Shown: positions 14,764 through 23,723 of the stretch, piece by piece | Layout: each line of letters starts with the position of its first letter | Numbering within the stretch: position 1 is the first letter of the stretch | Origin: Aliikangiella maris | GTDB lineage: Bacteria > Pseudomonadota > Gammaproteobacteria > Enterobacterales > Kangiellaceae | Direction: 5' to 3' | Assembly: GCF_040719265.1 (NCBI RefSeq) | Contig: NZ_JBFDAH010000017.1 | Location: forward strand, 1-64,000 | Length of the DNA stretch: 64,000 bases | The notes under the pieces: generated by a model | Told to the model about the DNA's origin: nothing | The model's database searches: none | Seen by the model: only the letters and a program-made list of their open reading frames with translations | Made by a program: the position numbers and the translations under genes

Positions 14764-14985
14764 ATGACCCATACAAACGAAATCATTGAACGCATTGAAA
14801 CGCTCGAAATCAAAATTTCGTTTCAGGATGATTTAATTGAAAAATTGAACCTAGTTCTTATTGAGCAACAAAATGATATTCGCAAGCTGACTTACCTACT
14901 TGAAAAAGCCAATAATAAAATAGAAGATCTTCAATACTCAACGCAGGATGCCACCATACAAGAGCCTCCTCCACCGCACTATTAA
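14764..14985 (+). CDS. slyX: SlyX family protein
   Basis: 73 aa, predicted coiled coil (residues about 5-55: ERIETLEIKISFQDDLIEKL) ending in EPPPPHY. The Pro-rich PPHY end is characteristic of SlyX. Function of SlyX is unclear. I start at ATG 14764; a longer frame upstream only overlaps the end of the peroxidase gene. It may be co-transcribed with that gene 70 bp upstream. Confidence 0.9.
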   Translation: MTHTNEIIERIETLEIKISFQDDLIEKLNLVLIEQQNDIRKLTYLLEKANNKIEDLQYSTQDATIQEPPPPHY

Positions 14986-15130
14986 ACCTATCGTTGAGTA
15001 TAACTATTTAAACCATCATGTGATTTAAAATGTAGCTTCTACAATTGCCAAATGTTCCATTAAGAAACATCAAGTAAGGAACAACAATTATCGTTCTTTC
15101 TTGTTCACAACAAATCATTGGCGTAATATA

Positions 15131-15158
15131 AAAAAACGCCTGAATTCAGGCGTTTTTT
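15131..15158. terminator. Bidirectional terminator between slyX and fabB
   Basis: A perfect palindrome, AAAAAACGCCTGAATTC and its mirror, gives a GC-rich stem flanked by A6 and T6. It serves the converging slyX and fabB transcripts. Confidence 0.88.
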
Positions 15159-15187
15159 AAAACAAGTTTAGCGCTTTGGCTAACCGA

Positions 15188-16402
15188 TTACCTTTTAATT
15201 TTTTGAAAAACCAAACTGGCATTGGTACCACCAAAACCAAAACTATTAGATAAAACAGTATTGAGTTTTGCCGCTTCTGTTTGCTTAACAATTGGGAAGT
15301 TTGTCGCAACAGGATCAGTTTGTTCAATATTGATTGAACCCGCGATAAAGTCATTTTCCATCATCAATAAGCTGTAGATAGCTTCGTGCACACCAGTCGC
15401 ACCAAGTGAGTGTCCTGCTAAAGATTTAGTTGAACTAATTTTAGGGATTTGCTCACCAAAGATTTCTTTAATTGCATTTAACTCTGCGGTATCTCCAACT
15501 GGTGTTGATGTGCCATGCGAATTAATATAGTCGACTTCTCCTTCAACGTCGGCCAATGCCATTTGCATACAACGCGCTGCGCCTTCACCTGATGGTGCAA
15601 CCATATCATAACCATCAGAAGTTGCACCGTAGCCAACCAGTTCAGCATAAATTTTTGCACCACGTGCTTTAGCATGTTCGTACTCTTCAAGAACAAGACA
15701 CCCGCCCCCAGATGAAATAACAAATCCATCACGTGTTTCATCATACGGACGAGATGCGGTTAATGGCGTATCATTATATTTTGATGACAATGCTCCCATT
15801 GCATCAAATAACAGCGTTAAACGCCAATCTTCTTCTTCGGCGCCGCCAGCAAACATAATGTCCTGCTTGCCAAATTGTATTTGTTCAAACGCATTTCCGA
15901 TACAGTGGGCACTGGTGGCACAAGCAGAAGAGATTGTATAGTTTACGCCAAGAATTTTGTATGGTGTCGCCAAACAAGCAGAAGTGGTACTCGACATCGT
16001 TTTAGGAACAGCGTAAGGGCCAACCTTTTTAACACCGCGTTCCAGACAAATATTGACCGATTCAACTTGCGTTTTTTGAGAACCGCCACCCGATCCCATA
16101 ATGATACCGGTACGTGGATTAGAAATCAGATCCTCGGTAAGCCCTGAGTCTTTGATTGCCTGGGTCATCGAAATATAAGCATATGCCGACGCGTCTCCCA
16201 TAAAGCGTAATACTTTACGGTCAATATGTTCTTTGACATCAATATCAGGTTTACCTGCAACCTGACTACGCAAACCCACTTCTTTATATTTTTCCATAAA
16301 ACGAATGCCAGACTGTCCTTGCTTAAGCGAATTAACAACGCTGGTTACATCATTCCCTAAACAAGATACAATACCTATGCCTGTCACTACGACTCGTTTC
16401 AT
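15188..16402 (-). CDS. fabB: 3-oxoacyl-ACP synthase I (FabB)
   Basis: 404 aa condensing enzyme. Active-site Cys in TISSACATSAHCIG (about residue 163), catalytic His in INSHGTSTPVGD and in GHSLGATGVHE, and the C-terminal NSFGFGGTNAS. FabB elongates the unsaturated acyl chain made through FabA and is required for unsaturated fatty acids. It follows fabA by 85 bp on the same strand, the usual fabAB pair. Confidence 0.96.
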   Translation of the reverse strand: MKRVVVTGIGIVSCLGNDVTSVVNSLKQGQSGIRFMEKYKEVGLRSQVAGKPDIDVKEHIDRKVLRFMGDASAYAYISMTQAIKDSGLTEDLISNPRTGIIMGSGGGSQKTQVESVNICLERGVKKVGPYAVPKTMSSTTSACLATPYKILGVNYTISSACATSAHCIGNAFEQIQFGKQDIMFAGGAEEEDWRLTLLFDAMGALSSKYNDTPLTASRPYDETRDGFVISSGGGCLVLEEYEHAKARGAKIYAELVGYGATSDGYDMVAPSGEGAARCMQMALADVEGEVDYINSHGTSTPVGDTAELNAIKEIFGEQIPKISSTKSLAGHSLGATGVHEAIYSLLMMENDFIAGSINIEQTDPVATNFPIVKQTEAAKLNTVLSNSFGFGGTNASLVFQKIKR

Positions 16403-16487
16403 TCTGTTACCTCAAATTGATAATAAATTTATTATCAGTGAATTTAAAATTTGACTGATTATTTGACTTTAGCACTAAATACAAAAT

Positions 16488-17018
16488 TTAAAAGTCATCG
16501 GTTGATTCAAACAACCCAACACGCAGATTTTTTGCGGTGTAAATCTCTTTACCGTCAACCAGCATTTTGGCATCGGCAATGATCATTGATAAACCCTTTT
16601 TAAGAATGCGCCTAACATCAATAACATAAGTCACCAGTTTTGCGGTGGGTAATACTTGACCAAAAAATTTGACTTCGCCGGCTCCCAGTGCACGACCTTT
16701 GCCTTTGTGCCCCATCCACGATAAATGAAAACCACAAAGTTGCCACATAGCATCAAGTCCTAAACATCCCGGCATGACCGGATCCGACTCAAAATGACAG
16801 CCAAAAAACCATAATTCAGGATTAATATCTAACTCAGCAATAATTTGACCTTTACCGTATTCACCACCCTCATCAGATATTTTGGTGACACGGTCGATCA
16901 TCAGCATGTTTGGTAACGGCAGACGAGCTAATGGTCGCCCTTCAGTATTCGTTCCAATCAATTCGCCTTTTCCGCAAGCGATTAACTCTTCTCGTGTAAA
17001 AGATTCTGTAAGACTCAT
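16488..17018 (-). CDS. fabA: 3-hydroxydecanoyl-ACP dehydratase/isomerase (FabA)
   Basis: 176 aa hot-dog enzyme. Catalytic His and Asp lie in FFGCHFESDPVMPGCLGLD. It dehydrates 3-hydroxydecanoyl-ACP and isomerises the product to the cis-3 form, the branch point to unsaturated fatty acids. Length and motif fit the family exactly. First gene of the fabA-fabB unit, with a FabR-like operator upstream (17112-17129). Confidence 0.97.
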   Translation of the reverse strand: MSLTESFTREELIACGKGELIGTNTEGRPLARLPLPNMLMIDRVTKISDEGGEYGKGQIIAELDINPELWFFGCHFESDPVMPGCLGLDAMWQLCGFHLSWMGHKGKGRALGAGEVKFFGQVLPTAKLVTYVIDVRRILKKGLSMIIADAKMLVDGKEIYTAKNLRVGLFESTDDF

Positions 17019-17111
17019 AACTTTAACCCTAATTATTCAGCAGCTCGGTAATTTTAACTTTATAGATATTTAACAATATAGATATTTAACAATTATTTTG
17101 GAATACGTTTA

Positions 17112-17129
17112 AGCTAACACATATTCGCT
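17112..17129. promoter_or_regulatory. Candidate FabR operator upstream of fabA
   Basis: AGCTAACACATATTCGCT matches the E. coli FabR site, as I remember it (AGCGTACACGTGTTCGCT), at 14 of 18 positions and is about 95 bp before fabA. FabR itself is encoded at 29453-30064. The rest of the 318-bp gap (17019-17336) is AT-rich; an imperfect stem at 17239-17263 may help end cysS transcripts. Confidence 0.5.
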
Positions 17130-17336
17130 AAAATTGTGATCTGTCATTAGTTATGGACGCGTAAATAGCGCTTAACTATTGTCAATTCACAAACATTTGA
17201 TCGATTAAAGAGGATATAGCTGCATAAATAGCGGAAGAATACCCCGTTCAAAAAACGCGGTATTATCTCTTGTTTAGCAGTCTCATCTGGTATGACCTTA
17301 GCGAACACTTGTTAGCTGAATTAAAAATTCCTTATT

Positions 17337-18728
17337 TTAAACCATTCGCCAGCTAGTATTACCGTCTTTATCTTCCAGTACTACGCCCATTTGCTGGAGC
17401 TGATCTCTAATTTCGTCAGCTCTAGCCCAGTTTTTATCGGCTCTAGCCTGATTTCGCTCGACGATTAACCCTTCAATTTGCTGAGTATCAAGGTCTTTGC
17501 CATCAGAAACACTTTTTAGAAATTCTTCAGGATTTTGTCCAAGCAAGCCCAGAACTCCACCAAGTTCAATTAATACGGCGGCTAAATGTGTAACCTGCTC
17601 ACTGGATTCTGTCTTTGCTCGGTTCAACTCTTTGGCAACTTCAAATAATACCGCAACGGCTTCCGGTGTATTAAAATCATCATCCATTGCCTGGATAAAT
17701 CGGCTAACCAAAGGATCATCGGTATTTATCGCAGGTAGTGCAGAAAGATCGACATCGCGCAGTGCAAGATAGAGACGCTCAAGCGCTGCATCCGCTGATT
17801 TGAGATTATCTTCACTGTAGTTTAGCTGACTGCGATAGTGGCTTGAAACCATGAAAAAACGCACCGATTCAGAGCGATATTCCTGTAAAACATCACGAAT
17901 CGTAAAAAAATTATTTAGCGATTTGGACATTTTTTCCTTATCGACCTGCACCATCCCTGTATGAATCCAGGTATTCGCAAAAGTACAGCCGTTAGCAGCC
18001 TCAGACTGTGCAATTTCATTTTCGTGATGCGGAAACTGTAAATCAGAACCGCCTCCATGAATATCAAAGTGTTTACCCAAGCACTTTTTCGACATTGCTG
18101 AACATTCAATATGCCAGCCAGGTCGACCTTCACCCCAGGGTGAATGCCAGCTTGGCTCACCCGGTTTAGCTGACTTCCAAAGTACAAAATCCATCGGATT
18201 TTTTTTATCACCCGCCACCCCAACACGTTCACCCGCTTGTAACGCTTCAAGATTCTGCTTACTAAGTTTACCGTACTCAGAGAACTTGGGAACATGATAA
18301 TACACATCGCCATCATCACCTTGGTAGGCAAAATTTCTGTCAATAAGCGTTTGAATTGTATCAATAATTTCGGGAATTGATTCTGTCGCTTTTGGCTCTA
18401 CATCAGGTTTTTGTATTCCTAAAGCAGCAAAATCTTCGTGCATGATTTGTTCGAAACGTTCAGTCAATTGATTAATGGTTTCGTTGTTTTGGTTTGCGCG
18501 AGCAATAATTTTATCGTCGATATCGGTTATATTACGAATAAATTTTAAATCGTAACCTGAAAATCGAAAATATCGAGCAATCACATCAAATGCCACAAAA
18601 GTACGCGCATGGCCGATATGGCTATAATCGTAAATAGTAATCCCGCAGACATACATTTTTACTTTACCAGGGGTAATTGGTGTAAAAGTTTCCTTCTGTT
18701 GAGAAATGCTATTGTATATTTTTAGCAT
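17337..18728 (-). CDS. cysS: Cysteinyl-tRNA synthetase
   Basis: 463 aa class I synthetase that charges tRNA-Cys. Zinc-binding and HIGH region: MYVCGITIYDYSHIGHART (residues about 26-44). Other zinc ligands are in GWHIECSAM and HHENEIAQ, and the signature KEKMSKSLNN is at about 266-275. Complete, normal length. Divergent from ppiB, with the cysS-ppiB-lpxH grouping known from enteric bacteria and relatives. Confidence 0.97.
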   Translation of the reverse strand: MLKIYNSISQQKETFTPITPGKVKMYVCGITIYDYSHIGHARTFVAFDVIARYFRFSGYDLKFIRNITDIDDKIIARANQNNETINQLTERFEQIMHEDFAALGIQKPDVEPKATESIPEIIDTIQTLIDRNFAYQGDDGDVYYHVPKFSEYGKLSKQNLEALQAGERVGVAGDKKNPMDFVLWKSAKPGEPSWHSPWGEGRPGWHIECSAMSKKCLGKHFDIHGGGSDLQFPHHENEIAQSEAANGCTFANTWIHTGMVQVDKEKMSKSLNNFFTIRDVLQEYRSESVRFFMVSSHYRSQLNYSEDNLKSADAALERLYLALRDVDLSALPAINTDDPLVSRFIQAMDDDFNTPEAVAVLFEVAKELNRAKTESSEQVTHLAAVLIELGGVLGLLGQNPEEFLKSVSDGKDLDTQQIEGLIVERNQARADKNWARADEIRDQLQQMGVVLEDKDGNTSWRMV

Positions 18729-18982
18729 TGGTCAAATCGCTCCGGTGAATATATCGAGAAAATAAATAATGCCCGAGATTATAGAATGCTTGGCGATTCA
18801 AATCACCTAAATTCACTATTTTATTCGTGAATCAACTACTTAGTGTATTATCTTTGTCATACTTGCGCAGGTGTCAAATGACCCAAATAAATTACGGTTA
18901 AATATTCGCTAATTTTCATTTATGCTCGCTTCAGGTAAGATCGCCGCTTTAATTCAACATGATACAAACACAAGAGAGAATT

Positions 18983-19474
18983 ATGGTCATATTTCATACT
19001 AGTCTAGGCGATATCAAGATTCAGCTTGATGCAGAAAAAGCCCCCGAAACAGTAAAAAACTTTATGCAATATGTCGAAAGCGGACATTATGAAGGATGTA
19101 TTTTTCACCGTGTTATTGAAAACTTTATGATTCAAGGTGGTGGCTTCGATAAAGACCTTAACCAAAAACCGGTCAACCCACCAATTCAATGTGAATCACA
19201 AAATGGTCTGTCTAATAAAGTTGGAACAATTGCAATGGCTCGTACAATGGATCCCCACTCGGCAACGGCACAATTTTTTATTAATGTTAAAGACAATGAT
19301 TTTCTTGATTTTACGGCTGAAACAACTCAAGGCTGGGGGTACGCAGTATTTGGTGAAGTGGTCGAAGGGATGACCGTGGTTAATCAAATTAAAGCAGTCG
19401 AAACTGGATTTGATAAAGGCATGCAAGATGTCCCCGTCGAGCCGGTTGAAATTATTAAAGTCAGCGTCGAATAG
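18983..19474 (+). CDS. ppiB: Peptidyl-prolyl cis-trans isomerase B (cyclophilin)
   Basis: 163 aa cytoplasmic cyclophilin. Conserved core FHRVIENFMIQGGGF (about residues 36-50), ATAQFFINVKDNDFLD and GYAVFGEVVEGM. It speeds proline isomerisation during folding. Start ATG 18983 is chosen for the AGAGAG upstream; an ATG 24 nt earlier lacks family homology. Lies 14 bp before lpxH. Confidence 0.95.
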   Translation: MVIFHTSLGDIKIQLDAEKAPETVKNFMQYVESGHYEGCIFHRVIENFMIQGGGFDKDLNQKPVNPPIQCESQNGLSNKVGTIAMARTMDPHSATAQFFINVKDNDFLDFTAETTQGWGYAVFGEVVEGMTVVNQIKAVETGFDKGMQDVPVEPVEIIKVSVE

Positions 19475-19488
19475 GCACAGAATTTATT

Positions 19489-20220
19489 ATGACTCCAGTT
19501 ATCCACCTGATTTCAGATTTGCACTTATGTGAAACACAACCTCACTTATTGGACCTGTTTTCACATTACATGCAGCATATTGCACCGAAATGCCAGACAC
19601 TGATTGTACTCGGTGATTTGTTTGAAGTTTGGGTGGGTGATGACCATCATAGCGACTTTAATCAACAAGTCATTGCAGCTTTTCGAGATTTTGTCGAACA
19701 CGATAAAAAACTGTTCATTGCTCATGGTAACCGCGACTTTTTGCTCGGCGAACAATTCATGGTAGCCTCTGGCGCAATTTTTATAGACGAGCCGTATCTA
19801 TGTCATTGGAATAATAAATCCGTTTGCCTGCTACATGGTGATGCATTATGTACCGATGATTTAGCTTATCAACAATTTCGCCAAATGGTAAGAAACCAGC
19901 AATGGCAACAAAATTTTCTCTCTCAACCATTGGCAAATCGATTAGCTTATGCGGCAGACGTTCGTCAACAAAGCCAACAGCAACAATCTGAAAAATCAAT
20001 GCAAATTATGGATGTTAATGCTCAAGCAGTTAATGATCTTATTCAACAAACACAGTGTGATTGGTTAATTCATGGCCATACTCATCGCGAAGGCAAACAC
20101 CAGCTAACCATTAACAATCGACCATGTGAGCGCATTGTTTTAAGTGACTGGGGAAACAATGGCCATTATCTTGAGTTCACTCACAATCAATTAACCAGTC
20201 ATTTTTTTCATTCCGATTGA
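19489..20220 (+). CDS. lpxH: UDP-2,3-diacylglucosamine diphosphatase LpxH
   Basis: 243 aa calcineurin-like phosphoesterase of lipid A synthesis; it makes lipid X and UMP from UDP-2,3-diacylglucosamine. Metal-binding motifs are all present: ISDLHL, GDLFEVWVGDD, HGNRDFLL, LLHGDALCTDD and IHGHTHR. Likely co-transcribed with ppiB. Its 3' end overlaps the converging helicase gene by 13 bp. Confidence 0.95.
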   Translation: MTPVIHLISDLHLCETQPHLLDLFSHYMQHIAPKCQTLIVLGDLFEVWVGDDHHSDFNQQVIAAFRDFVEHDKKLFIAHGNRDFLLGEQFMVASGAIFIDEPYLCHWNNKSVCLLHGDALCTDDLAYQQFRQMVRNQQWQQNFLSQPLANRLAYAADVRQQSQQQQSEKSMQIMDVNAQAVNDLIQQTQCDWLIHGHTHREGKHQLTINNRPCERIVLSDWGNNGHYLEFTHNQLTSHFFHSD

Positions 20221-23200
20221 AGCATCAATTCAAAATGCGGTAACAGCGGAAAATATAATCCCGCTTTTATCGCCCGATCTTCTAAGGCCGCAAACATTTT
20301 GAAGTAATCACTGATTTGTTGTAAGTACTGTGATTTCTCACGCTCGATAAATTGTGCCATCGACTCATAGCTCTCAGGTTGAGTCGACTTGTAATCGATA
20401 ATCCAGCGAACATTATCATGTACAAAAGTCCGATCGATGATACGAGTTAAGTAACTCCCCGAATCGATCTTTTTATGCAATGTCAGTTCAGCATGCGCAC
20501 AGGCATGCTGTGCTAAAATAAGCTGACCAAATTTATCATTTAAAATATTATTTACCCCAGATAAAACTTTTTCGACAGCACTTTCTAATTCTGATTGGTG
20601 GCGAAAAATATAACGACTGGCTAGCTGATTCTCAGTAATTTCCTGCCAGTTAGCGGGCAGTAAAAATTGTGGCTCATAACGCTCACTTATCCATTGTAAT
20701 TGACGATGCAAAACGCTACCTATGACACTGGCAAGCTCCGAAAGCTTGTGTGACTCGTCAGGTTGTTGACTGTTTATGCTCTTTCCATCGGGTTGCATAA
20801 TTAAATTAGTCGAGGCTGATTCTTTCGATGGATTATTTTCGATAGTTTTTAAAGCAAGCTGTCGCTTAACCACTGGTAACTGTGCAATTTGTTGCAAGTT
20901 AACACGTTTTAACCAGCGCGCTTGAAAGTCTGTAGCTTGTTCGCTCTTGTCAGTATCATCAATTTTTCGATTGGCGGCGTTCGTTTTATCTTTATGGGTA
21001 ATAATCGGTTTAAAGTTTTCTTGAACACCCGACCAAAACAGAGATAAAAAACTTCCAGTTACCGGCTTTTTATAACCACCTTTATTTTCATCGCTATTAA
21101 CATTACCCAATAAATATAATTGACTTTTGGCTCTTGTTGCAGCGACATAAAGCACTCGTTGCTCTTCAAATCTTGACTTTTCTTTATCTAAATAAGAAAT
21201 GTATTGATAAACTGCATCATGCTCTTCCCCTGTTGGCTTCGAAATAGCGATCAGATGATGTGGCTCACCCTGCTCATCCAACATTTCAGTCCACTTTAAC
21301 AACGCGCTTTCACGACCACGAGACTCTGCATCTAATCGCGGTAAAATCACAGTATCAAATTCAAGCCCTTTTGACTTATGAATCGTCATAACTTGAATCT
21401 GATTATCCGCTTTGGGATCCGGTGCGGCAAACAAACGATCTAATGCATCAAGTACTTGCTGTCGATCATTAAGCTCACCACTTAACTGGAGTTCATCGAG
21501 TTTATCGAGACAAACTTGCATATCATCCAAATCCGATTCGTAATCTAATGCAGCTAAACCACCAACCGCTTGAAAACATCCAGCCAGCCACTTACGAAAT
21601 GGCTTTCGGGCTTTTTGTTCGATAGCGACTTTGAGAATTGGCAATAGTCGCTCACAACGTACCTGTGCTAATTGAGAAAGTTGTGGCTGCGCCATTTGAA
21701 TTCGTTCTAAAACAGGAAAGTAAGGTTCAGTGGTAGTAAAAATCAGGCGAATATCATCGGCAGCTAATCCAAACCAGGGAGCGCGTAAACATGCACTCCA
21801 ATTAAGTTCATCATATAAATCACTCAGCGAAAAAGCTAAACAAGTCAAATCTTTAACTACCATTTTTTGTGATAACTTAGCAATTTCAACTGCTTGAAAA
21901 CGAATATTATTTTGGTTGAGTAATGTCACTATTTCGGTTAAATGCGTACGACTTCGCGCTAAAATCGCCAACGTTTTTTTACTATGGGCTACTTGGTTTT
22001 CTGCTAAATGCTGTTGCACAATTTCAATTGTTTTGTTGGCTTGCAATTCAGCATCTAATGCATTTGTACTTAAATAGACTTCAACTTTATGTGAACTCTG
22101 CTCAGGGTTAAAAGCAACTGATGGCGCATAACTTACCGCCGCCATTGCCATATTATCATGCCTTGGCATAATGCTTGAAAATTGTTGATTAACCCAATTT
22201 ACAATTAGATTACTTGATCGAAAATTAACTTGTAGTTGCTTAAACTCAGGCTTTATATCCCCAATACCGTGTTGGCGTATTTGCATAAAGAGTCCAACGT
22301 TGGCATCACGAAAGCGATATATCGACTGCATGGGATCACCAACTAAAAACAAACTTCGGTGCTCACCAGGTTGCCATCCGGCAATTAGCAATTTTAGTAA
22401 AGCTAGTTGCGGTGTCGAAGTATCCTGAAATTCATCAATTAAGATGTGCTCCAATCGATAATCAAGTGCCAGCGCAATATCACTTGGCATATCATCATGC
22501 CCAAGTGCATCAATTGAAGCCAAAGAAAGTTCGGTAAAGTCAATGACATTATATTGGCTAAACTTTAACTTTAATAACGCGACAGCAATTGGCAAAACTT
22601 TAATTGTTGCCTGTAAGGTTGCCTGATTGTTATAAAACGCCTGCTCATCGGGTAACAATAAAACTTCCTGCAATAATTCTCCCAGCCCTTCAGTTTCTGT
22701 TAACTGACGAGCGATTTGAGTAACATTTTTTTTGTTAGTTTTAAATTGTAGTTTCTGTTGAGCATCGCGAGCATCTTTTTCTAAAGGGAAACCATTCGAG
22801 GCATTAAACTGTGAATAAATTTCACCTTTACCTGTCGCTTTTAAAAATAATTCTGCTACCGCTTTCCATAAAGTTAAATCGGCAAACTGTGGCGATAAAA
22901 ACTCAATATTATCCGATAGTTTTAAAATGTTAGGTTTATTATCTTTTTGTTTTGCCTGTAAAACTTGCTTCACTTGATACAAAATATCAGGTAACTCAGC
23001 TAGTATATCTGTGGGTAATAAAGAAAATAACTGAGTAAGCTTTTGTTCAACAATCGTTTGAATAGAGTTAAGTAGCGCTGCGGCATTAAATGATTGACTA
23101 TGCTGCGTTACCGTTGACATCCATTGTAGTCGCTTGGCCAACATTTGTGCAATTAATCCAGTCACCATTGCCATGTTATTGTCTTTATGCGCCAATAACG

Positions 23201-23723
23201 TTAATAGCGCTTGAGAAACTTCTGTTTCCTCTTCATCGCCCAGCATTTGCATCAAATCATCTGCAGCCATTTGATAATAAATTTGTGCATTCTCTGCAAC
23301 TTGTGGCAAAGCGCCAGTTTGTGATAACAAAGGTAATGAACCCGCCAAACTAGCGGACAAACTATCAATGGTCATCAGATTAAGTCGCGATGCATTCTCA
23401 AGTAAATGCCACTCTTTTTGTTGGTCACGCTTTAGTACTCGCTGTGCTAATTGCCAGCGGTGCTTTTCATGAGCAGCCTTGGGTTCACTCCCTTGCCCCA
23501 TTATTAAAGCGTCCATTACTCGGTTACGCATTTCGGCTGCTGCTTTTCGAGTAAATGTAATCGCTAAAATATTTTCTGGTTTTTCGACAATACTTAATAG
23601 CGCTAAAATACGCTGGGTCAGCAATTCAGTTTTTCCCGAACCTGCAGGAGCCTGCACAATAAATGATTGCGTACAATCAAGAAGCGCCTCACGAGTGGGT
23701 TGATCGACAACACTATGACTCAT
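20208..23723 (-). CDS. AddA-like UvrD-family helicase/nuclease
   Basis: 1171 aa. SF1A helicase motifs in order: Walker A QAPAGSGKTELL (about residue 24), motif II LIDEFQDTSTPQ, motif III LVGDPMQSIYRFRDANVG, motif V MTIHKSKGLEFD, motif VI LYVAATRAKSQ. A C-terminal RecB/PD-(D/E)XK nuclease domain carries IIDYKSTQPE (about residue 1109). With the overlapping upstream gene it should form an AddAB-type complex that processes double-strand ends for recombination. Annotators may call it exonuclease V beta, but the partner is not RecC. Confidence 0.88.
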   Translation of the reverse strand: MSHSVVDQPTREALLDCTQSFIVQAPAGSGKTELLTQRILALLSIVEKPENILAITFTRKAAAEMRNRVMDALIMGQGSEPKAAHEKHRWQLAQRVLKRDQQKEWHLLENASRLNLMTIDSLSASLAGSLPLLSQTGALPQVAENAQIYYQMAADDLMQMLGDEEETEVSQALLTLLAHKDNNMAMVTGLIAQMLAKRLQWMSTVTQHSQSFNAAALLNSIQTIVEQKLTQLFSLLPTDILAELPDILYQVKQVLQAKQKDNKPNILKLSDNIEFLSPQFADLTLWKAVAELFLKATGKGEIYSQFNASNGFPLEKDARDAQQKLQFKTNKKNVTQIARQLTETEGLGELLQEVLLLPDEQAFYNNQATLQATIKVLPIAVALLKLKFSQYNVIDFTELSLASIDALGHDDMPSDIALALDYRLEHILIDEFQDTSTPQLALLKLLIAGWQPGEHRSLFLVGDPMQSIYRFRDANVGLFMQIRQHGIGDIKPEFKQLQVNFRSSNLIVNWVNQQFSSIMPRHDNMAMAAVSYAPSVAFNPEQSSHKVEVYLSTNALDAELQANKTIEIVQQHLAENQVAHSKKTLAILARSRTHLTEIVTLLNQNNIRFQAVEIAKLSQKMVVKDLTCLAFSLSDLYDELNWSACLRAPWFGLAADDIRLIFTTTEPYFPVLERIQMAQPQLSQLAQVRCERLLPILKVAIEQKARKPFRKWLAGCFQAVGGLAALDYESDLDDMQVCLDKLDELQLSGELNDRQQVLDALDRLFAAPDPKADNQIQVMTIHKSKGLEFDTVILPRLDAESRGRESALLKWTEMLDEQGEPHHLIAISKPTGEEHDAVYQYISYLDKEKSRFEEQRVLYVAATRAKSQLYLLGNVNSDENKGGYKKPVTGSFLSLFWSGVQENFKPIITHKDKTNAANRKIDDTDKSEQATDFQARWLKRVNLQQIAQLPVVKRQLALKTIENNPSKESASTNLIMQPDGKSINSQQPDESHKLSELASVIGSVLHRQLQWISERYEPQFLLPANWQEITENQLASRYIFRHQSELESAVEKVLSGVNNILNDKFGQLILAQHACAHAELTLHKKIDSGSYLTRIIDRTFVHDNVRWIIDYKSTQPESYESMAQFIEREKSQYLQQISDYFKMFAALEDRAIKAGLYFPLLPHFELMLQSE

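Noticed and set aside
15131..15158. Perfect palindrome as a possible operator
   Set aside because: The flanking A6/T6 runs and location between converging slyX and fabB fit a bidirectional terminator.
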